A stretch of DNA of 64,000 nt from Flavobacteriaceae bacterium UBA6268 (GTDB lineage: Bacteria > Bacteroidota > Bacteroidia > Flavobacteriales > Flavobacteriaceae): the NCBI GenBank assembly GCA_002440705.1, contig DJVA01000034.1, forward strand, positions 1 to 64,000, given 5' to 3'. The notes beneath the pieces were generated by a model. That model made no database searches, was not told the origin of the DNA, and worked only from the letters and a program-made list of their open reading frames with translations. Both the position numbers and the translations under genes were made by a program. Each line of letters opens with the position of its first letter. The stretch's first letter is position 1. Positions 43,073 to 51,288 of the stretch are shown here, piece after piece.

Positions 43073-44000
43073 ATTGTTTTATTTTTGAAGCCAAAAGGTA
43101 AATGACCGCCATCCGAATGGCAACCCCATTCTGTACTTGGTCCAAAATAATGGCCTGTTTGCTGTCGGCAACATCGCTCGTAATTTCAACCCCCCTGTTA
43201 ATCGGGCCTGGGTGCATGATCACAATCTCCTTGTTCAAAGAATCCAAACGCTTTTTTGTCAATCCATATTGCTGGGCGTATTCCCTGGTAGAAGGAAAAT
43301 AACTACTATCCATGCGCTCGTTTTGTACGCGAAGCATGTTTGCAACGTCACACCAATTTAAAGCGGCATTTAAATTGTTCTCAACTTCTACACCTAATTC
43401 ACCTATATACTTAGGAATAAGTGTTTTAGGTCCACATACTTTAACGGACGCTCCAAGTTTTTGAAGTGCAAAAATATTAGACAAAGCTACCCTGGAATGC
43501 AAAATATCGCCCACAATAACTACTTTTTTTCCTGCCACTCCACCTAAGCGCTCCCTAATGGAAAAGCAATCCAGCAGGGCTTGTGTTGGATGCTCGTGGG
43601 CACCATCCCCCGCATTGACAATACTGGCATTAATGTGCTTTGCCAAAAATACCCCTGCTCCTGGATTGGGATGCCTCATCACCACCATATCCACTTTCAT
43701 GGAAAGAATATTGTTTACGGTATCAATAAGGGTTTCCCCTTTCTTGACCGACGAAGATGCTGCCGAAAAGTTGATGACATCAGCAGACAATCGTTTTTCT
43801 GCCAATTCGAAGGAGAGTCGGGTTCGAGTGCTATTTTCGAAAAAGAGGTTGGCAATGGTAATGTCCCGAAGAGATGGGACTTTCTTGATGGGCCTATTGA
43901 TGACTTCCTTAAAATGGTCGGCTGTTTCAAATATCAGCTGGATATCCGCTTCAGTGATGTACTTAATTCCCAGTAAGTGATTGACACTTAGTTCGCTCAT
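43059..44000 (-). CDS. pyrB: Aspartate carbamoyltransferase catalytic subunit
   Basis: From the ATG at 44000 the product is 313 residues. Carbamoyl-phosphate binding is in FENSTRTRLSFELA (about 49), and HPTQALLD (about 136) and MHPGPINRG (about 260) are further catalytic motifs. It makes carbamoyl-aspartate in pyrimidine synthesis. The start avoids overlap with pyrR; an upstream in-frame ATG at 44012 overlaps the pyrR stop. pyrR precedes it, as in other Bacteroidota. Confidence 0.96.
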   Translation of the reverse strand: MSELSVNHLLGIKYITEADIQLIFETADHFKEVINRPIKKVPSLRDITIANLFFENSTRTRLSFELAEKRLSADVINFSAASSSVKKGETLIDTVNNILSMKVDMVVMRHPNPGAGVFLAKHINASIVNAGDGAHEHPTQALLDCFSIRERLGGVAGKKVVIVGDILHSRVALSNIFALQKLGASVKVCGPKTLIPKYIGELGVEVENNLNAALNWCDVANMLRVQNERMDSSYFPSTREYAQQYGLTKKRLDSLNKEIVIMHPGPINRGVEITSDVADSKQAIILDQVQNGVAIRMAVIYLLASKIKQYEDH

Positions 44001-44001
44001 A

Positions 44002-44541
44002 TCATTTTTCAACTAAATAAACGGCATCCTCGCCATCGTTCTCTTTCCAGCACACCTTGACTTTTTCATTTTTTATGGCATCCACCTGCCTTCCCCGATA
44101 ATCCGGCTGAATGGGCAGGTGCCTGCTAAATCTTCGGTCGATCAGTACCAGGAGTTCTATTTCCTGCGGTCTTCCGAACGATTGTATTGCTGTTAGGGCC
44201 GATCGAATGCTCCGTCCGGTGTATAAAACATCGTCAATAAAAACTACTTTTTTGTCTTCAACAATGAAATCGATATTGGTTTTATTGGCTTCCAAGGGCT
44301 TATCGCTCCTTCTGAAATCATCCCGGTAAAATGTGATGTCCAAGTACCCCAAACGTATATTTTTGATTTTATAGTGGGCTTCCAAGAGTTGCTTCAGGCG
44401 CTTAGCCAAGAAAATGCCTCTTGGCTGGATGCCTATTAAAACGGTATTCTCGAACGTATCGTGATTTTCAATTAGTTGACAAGCCAAACGGTGAAGCGCA
44501 ATGTTGATTTCCGTAGCGTTGAGTAGCACTTTCTGGCTCAT
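44002..44541 (-). CDS. pyrR: Bifunctional pyrimidine regulator / uracil phosphoribosyltransferase PyrR
   Basis: From the ATG at 44541 the product is 179 residues. The PRPP-binding loop is VVFIDDVLYTGRSIRSAL (about 95-112), and the dimer/RNA-binding region IGIQPRGIFLAKRL matches PyrR. In Firmicutes it attenuates pyr transcription in response to UMP; here no attenuator is obvious, so regulation may be through another route. An upstream in-frame extension covers the promoter region and is left out. Confidence 0.93.
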   Translation of the reverse strand: MSQKVLLNATEINIALHRLACQLIENHDTFENTVLIGIQPRGIFLAKRLKQLLEAHYKIKNIRLGYLDITFYRDDFRRSDKPLEANKTNIDFIVEDKKVVFIDDVLYTGRSIRSALTAIQSFGRPQEIELLVLIDRRFSRHLPIQPDYRGRQVDAIKNEKVKVCWKENDGEDAVYLVEK

Positions 44542-44568
44542 GGAAGTTTCTGAATCGTGTTCAGGGGA

Positions 44569-44598
44569 CAAATGTAAGGGTTTTTTGTGAATATTCAC
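44569..44598 (-). promoter_or_regulatory. pyrR promoter region with palindrome
   Basis: Minus-strand TACATTTG (44569-44576) matches TAnnTTTG and ends 27 bp before the pyrR ATG. A perfect 12-bp palindrome GTGAATATTCAC lies at 44587-44598, where a -33 element would be, and no TTG is present there. The palindrome may be an operator. Confidence 0.45.
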
Positions 44599-44613
44599 TT
44601 TTACGTTTCCATA

Positions 44614-44643
44614 ATAAAAAAAGCCCTTCAAATACGAAGGGCC
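44614..44643 (-). terminator. Intrinsic terminator of rpsA
   Basis: On the minus strand GCCCTTC (44636-44642) pairs with GAAGGGC (44623-44629) around a 6-nt loop and is followed by seven T. It lies 24 bp after the rpsA stop and ahead of the pyrR promoter. Confidence 0.85.
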
Positions 44644-44666
44644 TTTTATATGCTAAATGAACGGCA

Positions 44667-46505
44667 TTATTTTTTCTTGCCTTCCATTTTGTCTTTAATC
44701 TCTTGAAGCTTGGCATTGGCATCCCCTAAGGTAGGTTTTGCCTCTTCCGCTTGTTGGGCTGCTTTTTTGGCAGCTTGCTTCACGATCTTGGCCTCTTCTT
44801 CCTTGTGCACGGAAGCATGGGAAGCCACTACTTTTTTGAATTCCTTGTTGAATTCGATGATCATGAATTCGGCTTCTTCACCTTTCTTCAAATCAGAACC
44901 ATCTTCTTTTTCCAAGTGACGCTTAGGCACAAAAGCACTGATGTCGTCATTGAAGTTCACAACGGCGCCTTTATCTACAATCTCGTCAATTTTGGCTGTG
45001 TGCTTGGTGCCAACCGCAAAGTCATCTTCATACTTGTCCCAAGGGTTTTCGGTAGTTTGTTTGTGACCCAGACTAAGCTTACGGCCTTCAACATCCAATT
45101 CCAAAACCACAACTTCCAATTGGTCACCAATATTGGTAAACTCACTTGGATGCTTGATTTTTTTGGTCCAAGAAAGATCGCTGATGTAGATTAGGCCATC
45201 GATACCTTCTTCCAATTCCACAAACACTCCAAAGTTGGTGAAGTTGCGTACAACCCCCTTGTGCTTAGAGCCCACAGGATATTTCTTGGTGATGTCGGTC
45301 CATGGATCTGGGGTCAATTGCTTGATTCCCAAGGACATTTTGCGTTCGTCGCGATCCAGGGTAAGAATTACAGCCTCCACTTCGTCTCCAACATTCACGA
45401 AATCCTGGGCACTACGCAAATGCGTGGACCAAGACATTTCGCTCACGTGGATCAATCCTTCCACACCTTCGGCTACCTCGATAAAGGCTCCGTAGTCGGC
45501 AATAACCACTACTTTACCTTTTACTTTGTCGCCCACCTTCAACTCATCGCCCAAAGCATCCCACGGATGAGGGTTCAGCTGTTTCAAACCAAGTTGGATA
45601 CGGGTTTTGTCTTCATCAAAATCCAAGATAACCACATTGAGTTTTTCATCCAACTCCACAATTTCGTTGGGATGGTTGATGCGTGACCAGGAAAGGTCGG
45701 TGATATGGATCAATCCATCAACGCCTCCAAGGTCTACAAACACACCATAGGAGGTGATGTTTTTCACAACTCCTTCGAGTACTTGGCCTTTTTCAAGCTG
45801 ACTGATGATTTCTTTCTTCTGTTCTTCGATATCCGCTTCAATCAATGCCTTATGCGATACTACCACGTTCTTGAATTCGTGATTGATTTTCACAATCTTG
45901 AATTCCATGGTTTTACCCACATAGATATCATAGTCGCGGATTGGTTTTACATCTATTTGGGAACCGGGAAGGAACGCTTCAATTCCAAAAACATCCACAA
46001 TCATTCCACCTTTGGTTCTACATTTTACAAAACCGTTCACCACGGTTCCTTCGTCATGCGCTTTGTTTACTCGGTCCCAAGCCTTGATAGTGCGGGCTTT
46101 ACGGTGTGAAAGGATCAATTGCCCGGTGGCATCTTCGCGCACGTCGATCAATACTTCCACTTTGTCCCCAACTTTCAAACCAGGGTTGTAACGGAATTCG
46201 TTCAAGGAAATTACCCCTTCACTTTTGGCATTGATGTCGATGATGGCATCGCGGTCGGTGATGTGTACAACAACCCCTTCCACCACTTCGTCATCCAAAG
46301 TATCGACAAAATTTTCCGCCACCAGTTTTTCGAATTCCTGTAATTGGCCCTCGTCTACTTGGTCGATACCTTCTTCGTAGTTGTGCCAATTGAATTCTTT
46401 CAGGAATTTTTCGGGATTTTGCTCCTTCAAGGAAACTTCCTTAACCGGTTTTTCAACTACAGTCTCTTCAGCCGTAGCTTCAATCTTTTTTGCTTTATCA
46501 GCCAT
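44667..46505 (-). CDS. rpsA: 30S ribosomal protein S1
   Basis: The 612-residue protein carries six S1 (OB-fold) domains between about residues 70 and 550, with repeated GVVxxITxYGVFVDLGGVDGLIHITDLS-type strands (seen in short pieces) in four central domains. The N-terminal 60 residues are acidic-rich and the tail is rich in Lys and Ala. It helps load mRNAs onto the 30S subunit; in Bacteroidota, which rarely use Shine-Dalgarno pairing, it may matter more. A predicted promoter lies 155 bp upstream. Confidence 0.97.
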   Translation of the reverse strand: MADKAKKIEATAEETVVEKPVKEVSLKEQNPEKFLKEFNWHNYEEGIDQVDEGQLQEFEKLVAENFVDTLDDEVVEGVVVHITDRDAIIDINAKSEGVISLNEFRYNPGLKVGDKVEVLIDVREDATGQLILSHRKARTIKAWDRVNKAHDEGTVVNGFVKCRTKGGMIVDVFGIEAFLPGSQIDVKPIRDYDIYVGKTMEFKIVKINHEFKNVVVSHKALIEADIEEQKKEIISQLEKGQVLEGVVKNITSYGVFVDLGGVDGLIHITDLSWSRINHPNEIVELDEKLNVVILDFDEDKTRIQLGLKQLNPHPWDALGDELKVGDKVKGKVVVIADYGAFIEVAEGVEGLIHVSEMSWSTHLRSAQDFVNVGDEVEAVILTLDRDERKMSLGIKQLTPDPWTDITKKYPVGSKHKGVVRNFTNFGVFVELEEGIDGLIYISDLSWTKKIKHPSEFTNIGDQLEVVVLELDVEGRKLSLGHKQTTENPWDKYEDDFAVGTKHTAKIDEIVDKGAVVNFNDDISAFVPKRHLEKEDGSDLKKGEEAEFMIIEFNKEFKKVVASHASVHKEEEAKIVKQAAKKAAQQAEEAKPTLGDANAKLQEIKDKMEGKKK

Positions 46506-46660
46506 TTCTTTAAACAGTTCGATTGTCCAATTTGGTCTTGAAACAATCGTTCTTTTGTATCCTGTGGTTTTACCGAAAGTTGTGCGACCATCCCACAGAA
46601 GGGTTATGGTTTTGATTTTTAGCCCTCTTTGCTTTCAGATAATGCCGCCAAAAAGGGTTG

Positions 46661-46690
46661 CAAAATTAATACTTTTGTTTTGATATTCAA
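46661..46690 (-). promoter_or_regulatory. Bacteroidota-type promoter of rpsA
   Basis: Minus-strand TTG (46688-46690), 19-bp spacer and TAATTTTG (46661-46668) match the consensus well. The implied leader of about 150 nt contains an inverted repeat CTGTGG / CCACAG (46562-46567 with 46593-46598) and could be used for autogenous control by S1. Confidence 0.6.
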
Positions 46691-46714
46691 AGGGTTTGGA
46701 AAAAGTTCTTGATT

Positions 46715-48319
46715 TTATCGTTTTATAAACTTTTTTGCAAGAACAATTTCTGCTGAAGTAATGTTTACCATGTACATTCCTTGAGCTAATGAAGAAACGT
46801 CAATTTGGTTTTTAGAAGAAGTTTGCAAAAGTAATTTTCCTGCTATATCATAAATTGAAACATTGGCGTCTTGATCTAGACCGAGTATGGAAATGAATCG
46901 ATTTGAAGGGTTGGGCACTATGGCAACGCCAGCATCAACATTATAATTTGAAAGTCCTAGTTCTACATCATACTCTGAATAATAAATGTAGCCTTCCGCA
47001 TAATCAAATATATAACTGTAGATGTAGTGAATTAAATTTTGGTGTTCATCATAATCTAATAAAGTGTGAAAATCTGTTAACCATTGATTGTTGTACCAAT
47101 ATTCATAGGTGTATTCTAATATATTATCAAATTCATTGAACACGGTTGTTTCCCTCACCTTATTTTCCCAACCACTGTTCCAGATTTCCTGCAATTCTTC
47201 TGTTAGAAGGTTTGATGTATTATACGTTAGTGTTTTTCTTTCTGAATTTATCCAAGCATTTGTTTCCCATACTTGAGTAATCTCTTCAACAATATCATGA
47301 TGTGCGTTATACGTAGTAAAAAGTTGCGAATCGTTATCCCAATGACTCGTTGTTTCATTCCATAAATAGATCCCTGTTTCCACAGGATAGCCATTGGCAT
47401 CGTTTGTATAGTCATACTTTTTCTTGGTATCCCAATTTTCTGTTGTATTGTTCCAGTCGCTGTATTTTATTTCTTCAATTATAAAATTACTCGCGTCATA
47501 AGCGTAGTAGGATATATTAATTCTATTCCATTCGTATTGGTTTTCACTGGAATATTTTTGGTATTCCGCATGCATGGCAATATTTTCATTGGCATCGTAC
47601 TCATTAATGGTCTTTCTTAGGGTTTGCCATTGATTTAGGCTATAATTCCAAGAATCATGCATATATTCTAAAAGTTTTCGATTGGTATTGTAATTGTAAG
47701 TATCGCTTTGGTTCAAAAACCAAGCATTAGTATTTGAATCCCATGAATATCTATTAGCCGTCAACGGAAGATGAACATCATAGGTATTCTCAAACCGTAA
47801 ATAATTGCGCCATGATGAAATACTCCCGTCCCAAAGTTGCCTTATTTCTTCAAGCTTATTGTAGTAAGCATCGTATTCGTAATGTTTCTTTGCGCTATTT
47901 ACCCACGCATTTGTAGTAAAGTCAAAAGTTTCCAATAAAATGTCTTTTACGCTATTTAGATGGATTTCGTCATAACTATAGGTTTCCCTATTATAATAAG
48001 CATCAGACTCACATCCAGCATCAGGCGTGTTTTTGGTTTCTTTAGTCGCTACGTTGCCATTTATATTATAAGTATAGTAACTTTTTGTAGGCTGGTTCTC
48101 ACAAGGTTCAATAAAATCATCAAAGTAATAATTGATAATAGAATCTTTCAAAAAAACTAAAGTGTTGGCATCTCTGTTTTGTTTTTGAAATTCGGATTGT
48201 TTTTTTACCAATGAATCGATGGATATGCCACGAAAATCATTATCCTTTTCATTTTGACAAATGGCTGAAACATTGAAAAGCAATAGAAAAACAACTGGAC
48301 TAAACACTAGATTATTCAT
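46715..48319 (-). CDS. T9SS-sorted repeat protein with W/Y-rich repeats
   Basis: From the ATG at 48319 the product is 534 residues with a signal peptide (MNNLVFSPVVFLLLFNVSAI). From about 85 to 440 it consists of about nine imperfect repeats of around 40 residues, each with a W-x7-9-W core followed by a YxYD or Y-x-Y-D turn (as in WNNTTENWDTKKKYDYT). The pattern resembles RHS/YD-type surface repeats. The C-terminus is a T9SS type A sorting domain (AIVPNPSNRFISI ... GMYMVNITS). The gene looks more AT-rich than its neighbours by eye. Function unknown. Confidence 0.86.
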   Translation of the reverse strand: MNNLVFSPVVFLLLFNVSAICQNEKDNDFRGISIDSLVKKQSEFQKQNRDANTLVFLKDSIINYYFDDFIEPCENQPTKSYYTYNINGNVATKETKNTPDAGCESDAYYNRETYSYDEIHLNSVKDILLETFDFTTNAWVNSAKKHYEYDAYYNKLEEIRQLWDGSISSWRNYLRFENTYDVHLPLTANRYSWDSNTNAWFLNQSDTYNYNTNRKLLEYMHDSWNYSLNQWQTLRKTINEYDANENIAMHAEYQKYSSENQYEWNRINISYYAYDASNFIIEEIKYSDWNNTTENWDTKKKYDYTNDANGYPVETGIYLWNETTSHWDNDSQLFTTYNAHHDIVEEITQVWETNAWINSERKTLTYNTSNLLTEELQEIWNSGWENKVRETTVFNEFDNILEYTYEYWYNNQWLTDFHTLLDYDEHQNLIHYIYSYIFDYAEGYIYYSEYDVELGLSNYNVDAGVAIVPNPSNRFISILGLDQDANVSIYDIAGKLLLQTSSKNQIDVSSLAQGMYMVNITSAEIVLAKKFIKR

Positions 48320-48518
48320 ATCTAATTTATTAAACCAATACAAGATAGTAAAGAAATCCAATCAAAATAAGTGACACAATTATTTTTTAAGATTAACTGT
48401 TTGTTTTTCAGATTTTCTGCCAGCAAATAGATTGCTTTTGTAATTTTGATTTCAAGGTGTTTTTTAAAAGAGATTTTGAAAATTAAAAAGTTCTATCTTT
48501 AATAAATTTTGGTTTTTT

Positions 48519-49091
48519 ATGAGAACAGGAAGACTTGAAGCGTTTAGTGATGGGGTTCTGGCCATTGTCATTACCATTATGGTATTGGAGTTGAAAGCAC
48601 CAAAAGAAGTTACCTTGGAAGCCCTAAGCCATGAATGGCCGGTTTTTGCCAGTTATTTATTCAGTTTTATTTATTTGGGGATTTATTGGAACAACCACCA
48701 CCACCTATTTCAAATTACCGAAAAGGTAAATGGCAAAATCCTTTGGGCGAACCTGCATCTACTCTTTTGGCTTTCCTTAGTACCTTTTACCACTTCCTGG
48801 TTGGGCGAAAACCATTTGGACCCCACCCCTGTTGCGCTATACGGCTTCAATTTATTGATGAGCGCCGTGGCTTATTTTATCTTGCAAGGAGCCATTTTGC
48901 GCTTCCATGGGGATGATTTCATTTTGAAGAAACAAATTGGCAAAGACTGGAAAGGAAAAATGTCGCTTGTTTTTTATGTCCTTGGACTATCATTGTCCTT
49001 TTGGAATACCTGGCTGGCCATTGGCTTCTATGTGCTTGTAGCTATCATGTGGATTGTACCAGATCGCCGCATTGAGAAGCACATTTCATGA
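48519..49091 (+). CDS. TMEM175/DUF1211 family potassium-channel-like protein
   Basis: The 190-residue membrane protein opens with RLEAFSDGVLAIVITIMVLEL, the FSDG signature of the TMEM175 family, whose bacterial members are K+ channels with one six-helix repeat per subunit. Four to six transmembrane segments are visible, including the YLFSFIYLGIYWNNHHHLF and LLFWLSLVPFTTSW regions. It probably conducts K+ across the inner membrane; selectivity cannot be confirmed here. Confidence 0.88.
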   Translation: MRTGRLEAFSDGVLAIVITIMVLELKAPKEVTLEALSHEWPVFASYLFSFIYLGIYWNNHHHLFQITEKVNGKILWANLHLLFWLSLVPFTTSWLGENHLDPTPVALYGFNLLMSAVAYFILQGAILRFHGDDFILKKQIGKDWKGKMSLVFYVLGLSLSFWNTWLAIGFYVLVAIMWIVPDRRIEKHIS

Positions 49092-49148
49092 CCCATACCC
49101 CTTTTTTAGTTAAAATTTGTTAAATCATTACTTTGTTATACATAGTAC

Positions 49149-49177
49149 TGTAACAAAATATATTTGTTGTCGTCTAT
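49149..49177 (+). promoter_or_regulatory. ECF-type promoter before the micro-ORF transcript
   Basis: TGTAAC at 49149-49154, a 16-bp spacer and CGTCTAT at 49171-49177 match the element at 53905-53933 upstream of the ECF sigma gene in spacing and sequence (GTAAC and C[GA]TCTAT). ECF sigma factors commonly read an AAC-containing -35 and a CGTC-type -10. A TATATTTG at 49159-49166 lies inside the spacer and is a possible alternative sigma-A -7. Confidence 0.6.
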
Positions 49178-49212
49178 TGGGTACAATCATTAATCAAAAA
49201 ACGAACAAAACC

Positions 49213-49299
49213 ATGAGAACTTTAGATCGCAACACCTTAACAGAAAAACCTAAAAACAGTGTAGGATTTTTGTGGAACAGCAAAAGACGTTACCGCTAA
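49213..49299 (+). CDS. Micro-ORF encoding a 28-residue peptide
   Basis: The frame runs ATG to TAA and encodes MRTLDRNTLTEKPKNSVGFL followed by WNSKRRYR. It is basic (six Arg and three Lys) and ends in an aromatic/basic cluster. There is no signal peptide or membrane helix. It starts about 36 bp after the ECF-type -10 element. A second micro-ORF follows after 19 bp and a terminator closes the unit, which supports expression. Family unknown. Confidence 0.5.
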   Translation: MRTLDRNTLTEKPKNSVGFLWNSKRRYR

Positions 49300-49318
49300 A
49301 CAATTAAAACCAACAGCC

Positions 49319-49453
49319 ATGAACCGATTTCTGAAGATCCACAGCACGAACCGAGGTGAGCAAAGACGGAAGGACCTTCATTACCTAAAAAGAATTTGCC
49401 CTCCTTATTTTCACACCGACTGGAATGAATGGAGCGAACCCATTCAACTGTAA
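49319..49453 (+). CDS. Micro-ORF encoding a 44-residue peptide
   Basis: The frame runs ATG to TAA and encodes a peptide that starts MNRFLKIHSTNRGEQRRKDL and ends FHTDWNEWSEPIQL. Its N-terminal half is strongly basic and its C-terminal half is aromatic and acidic, with three Trp/Phe near HTDWNEW. A single Cys occurs in KRICPPY. No membrane helix is seen. It lies 19 bp after the first micro-ORF and about 10 bp before a strong terminator, so both are probably on one short mRNA. Family unknown. Confidence 0.5.
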   Translation: MNRFLKIHSTNRGEQRRKDLHYLKRICPPYFHTDWNEWSEPIQL

Positions 49454-49460
49454 GAACAAA

Positions 49461-49487
49461 AAACCGCTCAAATGAGCGGTTTTTTTT
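49461..49487. terminator. Bidirectional terminator between micro-ORFs and cmk
   Basis: ACCGCTC (49463-49469) pairs with GAGCGGT (49474-49480) around a 4-nt loop, with A run on the left and T run on the right. It can end the plus-strand micro-ORF transcript and the minus-strand cmk transcript. Confidence 0.88.
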
Positions 49488-50178
49488 ATACCCTTTTGGC
49501 GATTCGATCCTTGGTCAGTTGCAGAATGACGTGAAATTGATCCTCCTCATCCATCTCACTAGTATCGAGGACTATTGCATCATCGGCTATCCTGAGGGGT
49601 GAATCTGCCCTGGTGGAATCGATTTGGTCGCGTTCCATTACATTTTCGAGCACCGCATCAAAATTTATAGAATCCCCTCTCTGTAACAGCTCTTCATAAC
49701 GTCTTTGCGCTCTTACATCCACTGAAGCAGTCATAAATATTTTCAATTCAGCCTTTGGGAATACCACGGTACCAATATCCCGTCCATCCATTACAACCCC
49801 ACCATTGCGCCCCAAAAGTTGCTGTTGTTCCACCAATTTCTTGCGCACTTCCGAAACGGTAGCAATAGGGCTTACAAATTCGGAAACCTGTAGAGTTCTG
49901 ATTTGGCGCTCAACGTTTTCTCCATTCAAATACATTTCCTGTTTGCCTTCAGCATTGGGTTTAAAATCCAAATGGATGTCGTTCAATGCTTTGACAAGGC
50001 TAGATTTATCAAAATGGGTTTCGGAGATAAATTGTTTGCCAAGCGCGAAGAGGGTCACGGCACGGTACATCGCCCCAGAATCGACATACAAATAACCAAT
50101 ATAATCGGCCAATTGCCTGGCAACCGTACTTTTGCCCGTAGACGAATGGCCATCAATGGCAATGGTAATTTTATGCAT
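49486..50178 (-). CDS. cmk: Cytidylate kinase
   Basis: The 230-residue protein is a CMP kinase. The P-loop is IDGHSSTGKSTVARQL (about 8), the CMP-binding insert includes MDGRDIGTVVFP (about 130), and the LID region has RRYEELLQRG. It phosphorylates CMP and dCMP. Its ATG overlaps the porQ stop by 1 nt (TAATG), which suggests translational coupling. Confidence 0.96.
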   Translation of the reverse strand: MHKITIAIDGHSSTGKSTVARQLADYIGYLYVDSGAMYRAVTLFALGKQFISETHFDKSSLVKALNDIHLDFKPNAEGKQEMYLNGENVERQIRTLQVSEFVSPIATVSEVRKKLVEQQQLLGRNGGVVMDGRDIGTVVFPKAELKIFMTASVDVRAQRRYEELLQRGDSINFDAVLENVMERDQIDSTRADSPLRIADDAIVLDTSEMDEEDQFHVILQLTKDRIAKRV

Positions 50179-51197
50179 TATTGCAGATTGATGTTGAGAC
50201 CGAAAAAACTGGTGGCCGCCGCCGAATTGTATTTGGAATACGCATAGCTTAGCCGAAGTTTGTTCAATCGAATTCCGAAGCCGGCACTAATGCCCGCAAA
50301 GGAACGCTGCTCCAAGATACGCAATTCTTCCCCTCTTCTAAAATTATAGCCCAAACGTATGTTGAATCCGCTTTCGGGAAACAATTCGATGCCCACAATC
50401 ATGTGCCGCAGCGTATTATCTATAAAATTGATCTTTTCTGAAGTGGAATTTCCCTCCAAATCAATTTCATCCCTATTAGGATTGGCAAAGGCTACATTCC
50501 AGGTTTGCAGGTTTTCAAGCGTAAAATGCCACCGAATTGGAATGTTCTGTAAGGTTTGTGAGATGCCAAAAACCAATTCGAAAGGCAGTCTTTCATAAGT
50601 GTTGTCGTAGGGCGAAATTTGAGTTCCCAGATTTCTCCCAACCAAGGCAATGTTTAAGTCCCAATCTTCGTATACGTACATTAAGGCAACATCCAACGCC
50701 ACTCCCATAGAGGTATATTGTTCCAATTTGGAAGAAATAAATTTTACATTGCCACCAATGTGAAATCGGGTAAATGCAATATTCCTAGCATGCCCAAAAC
50801 TTACGGCCACCTCCCCGCCCCCAAAGCTATCTGTCGGGTTTCCCTGCTCGTCATAACCATCAAATTTTCCATAATTGATGTAGGTAATCCCAGCGTGAAG
50901 CACTTGAGTTCTTCGATCCCACAGGTAGGCATAACAGGCTGTGCCATAACTCACGTCCCCAAGGTAATTGTTGTAGTTCAGTGACAATTGATTGTCCATT
51001 TCGGGGTTGATACTCGCAGGGTTGTAAAGGGCTTGTGTGGGGTCGTAGTCGTAATTGGTTACCACTTTACCTCCCAATGCCACTTGTCGTGGAGAAATGC
51101 CCAAATTGAGGAATTGATAGGTCGATTTCCCACCTACCTGTGCGGTAAGCAAGGAGGAAAGGGTAAGGAATATGAAAAAAAATAGTTTCTGGACCAT
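50178..51197 (-). CDS. porQ: Type IX secretion system protein PorQ
   Basis: From the ATG at 51197 the product is 339 residues with a signal peptide (VQKLFFFIFLTLSSLLTAQ). It is a predicted outer-membrane beta-barrel of the PorQ type: GGKSTYQFLNLGISPRQVALGG and LYNPASINPEMDNQLSLNY near the N-terminus, then repeated amphipathic strands to a C-terminal aromatic-rich strand. In Porphyromonas, PorQ anchors the sortase PorU/PorZ attachment complex of T9SS. It is the only T9SS machinery gene in the window and supports export of the four cargo proteins. Confidence 0.93.
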   Translation of the reverse strand: MVQKLFFFIFLTLSSLLTAQVGGKSTYQFLNLGISPRQVALGGKVVTNYDYDPTQALYNPASINPEMDNQLSLNYNNYLGDVSYGTACYAYLWDRRTQVLHAGITYINYGKFDGYDEQGNPTDSFGGGEVAVSFGHARNIAFTRFHIGGNVKFISSKLEQYTSMGVALDVALMYVYEDWDLNIALVGRNLGTQISPYDNTYERLPFELVFGISQTLQNIPIRWHFTLENLQTWNVAFANPNRDEIDLEGNSTSEKINFIDNTLRHMIVGIELFPESGFNIRLGYNFRRGEELRILEQRSFAGISAGFGIRLNKLRLSYAYSKYNSAAATSFFGLNINLQ

Positions 51198-51288
51198 CAA
51201 CCAAATAGCACTTCCTTCGAATTAAACGAGTACAATGATAATTTATTTTTAGGAGGGAAAAAAGGTTTGCCGTTACATCAGCAGATGC

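Noticed and set aside
49159..49166. TATATTTG as a sigma-A promoter for the micro-ORFs
   Set aside because: The TTG upstream is 23 bp away, at the limit of the usual spacing, and the ECF-type element fits better; kept only as an alternative.
49117..49299. 60-codon frame including the first micro-ORF
   Set aside because: The upstream part runs through the predicted ECF promoter, so the ATG at 49213 is the likelier start.
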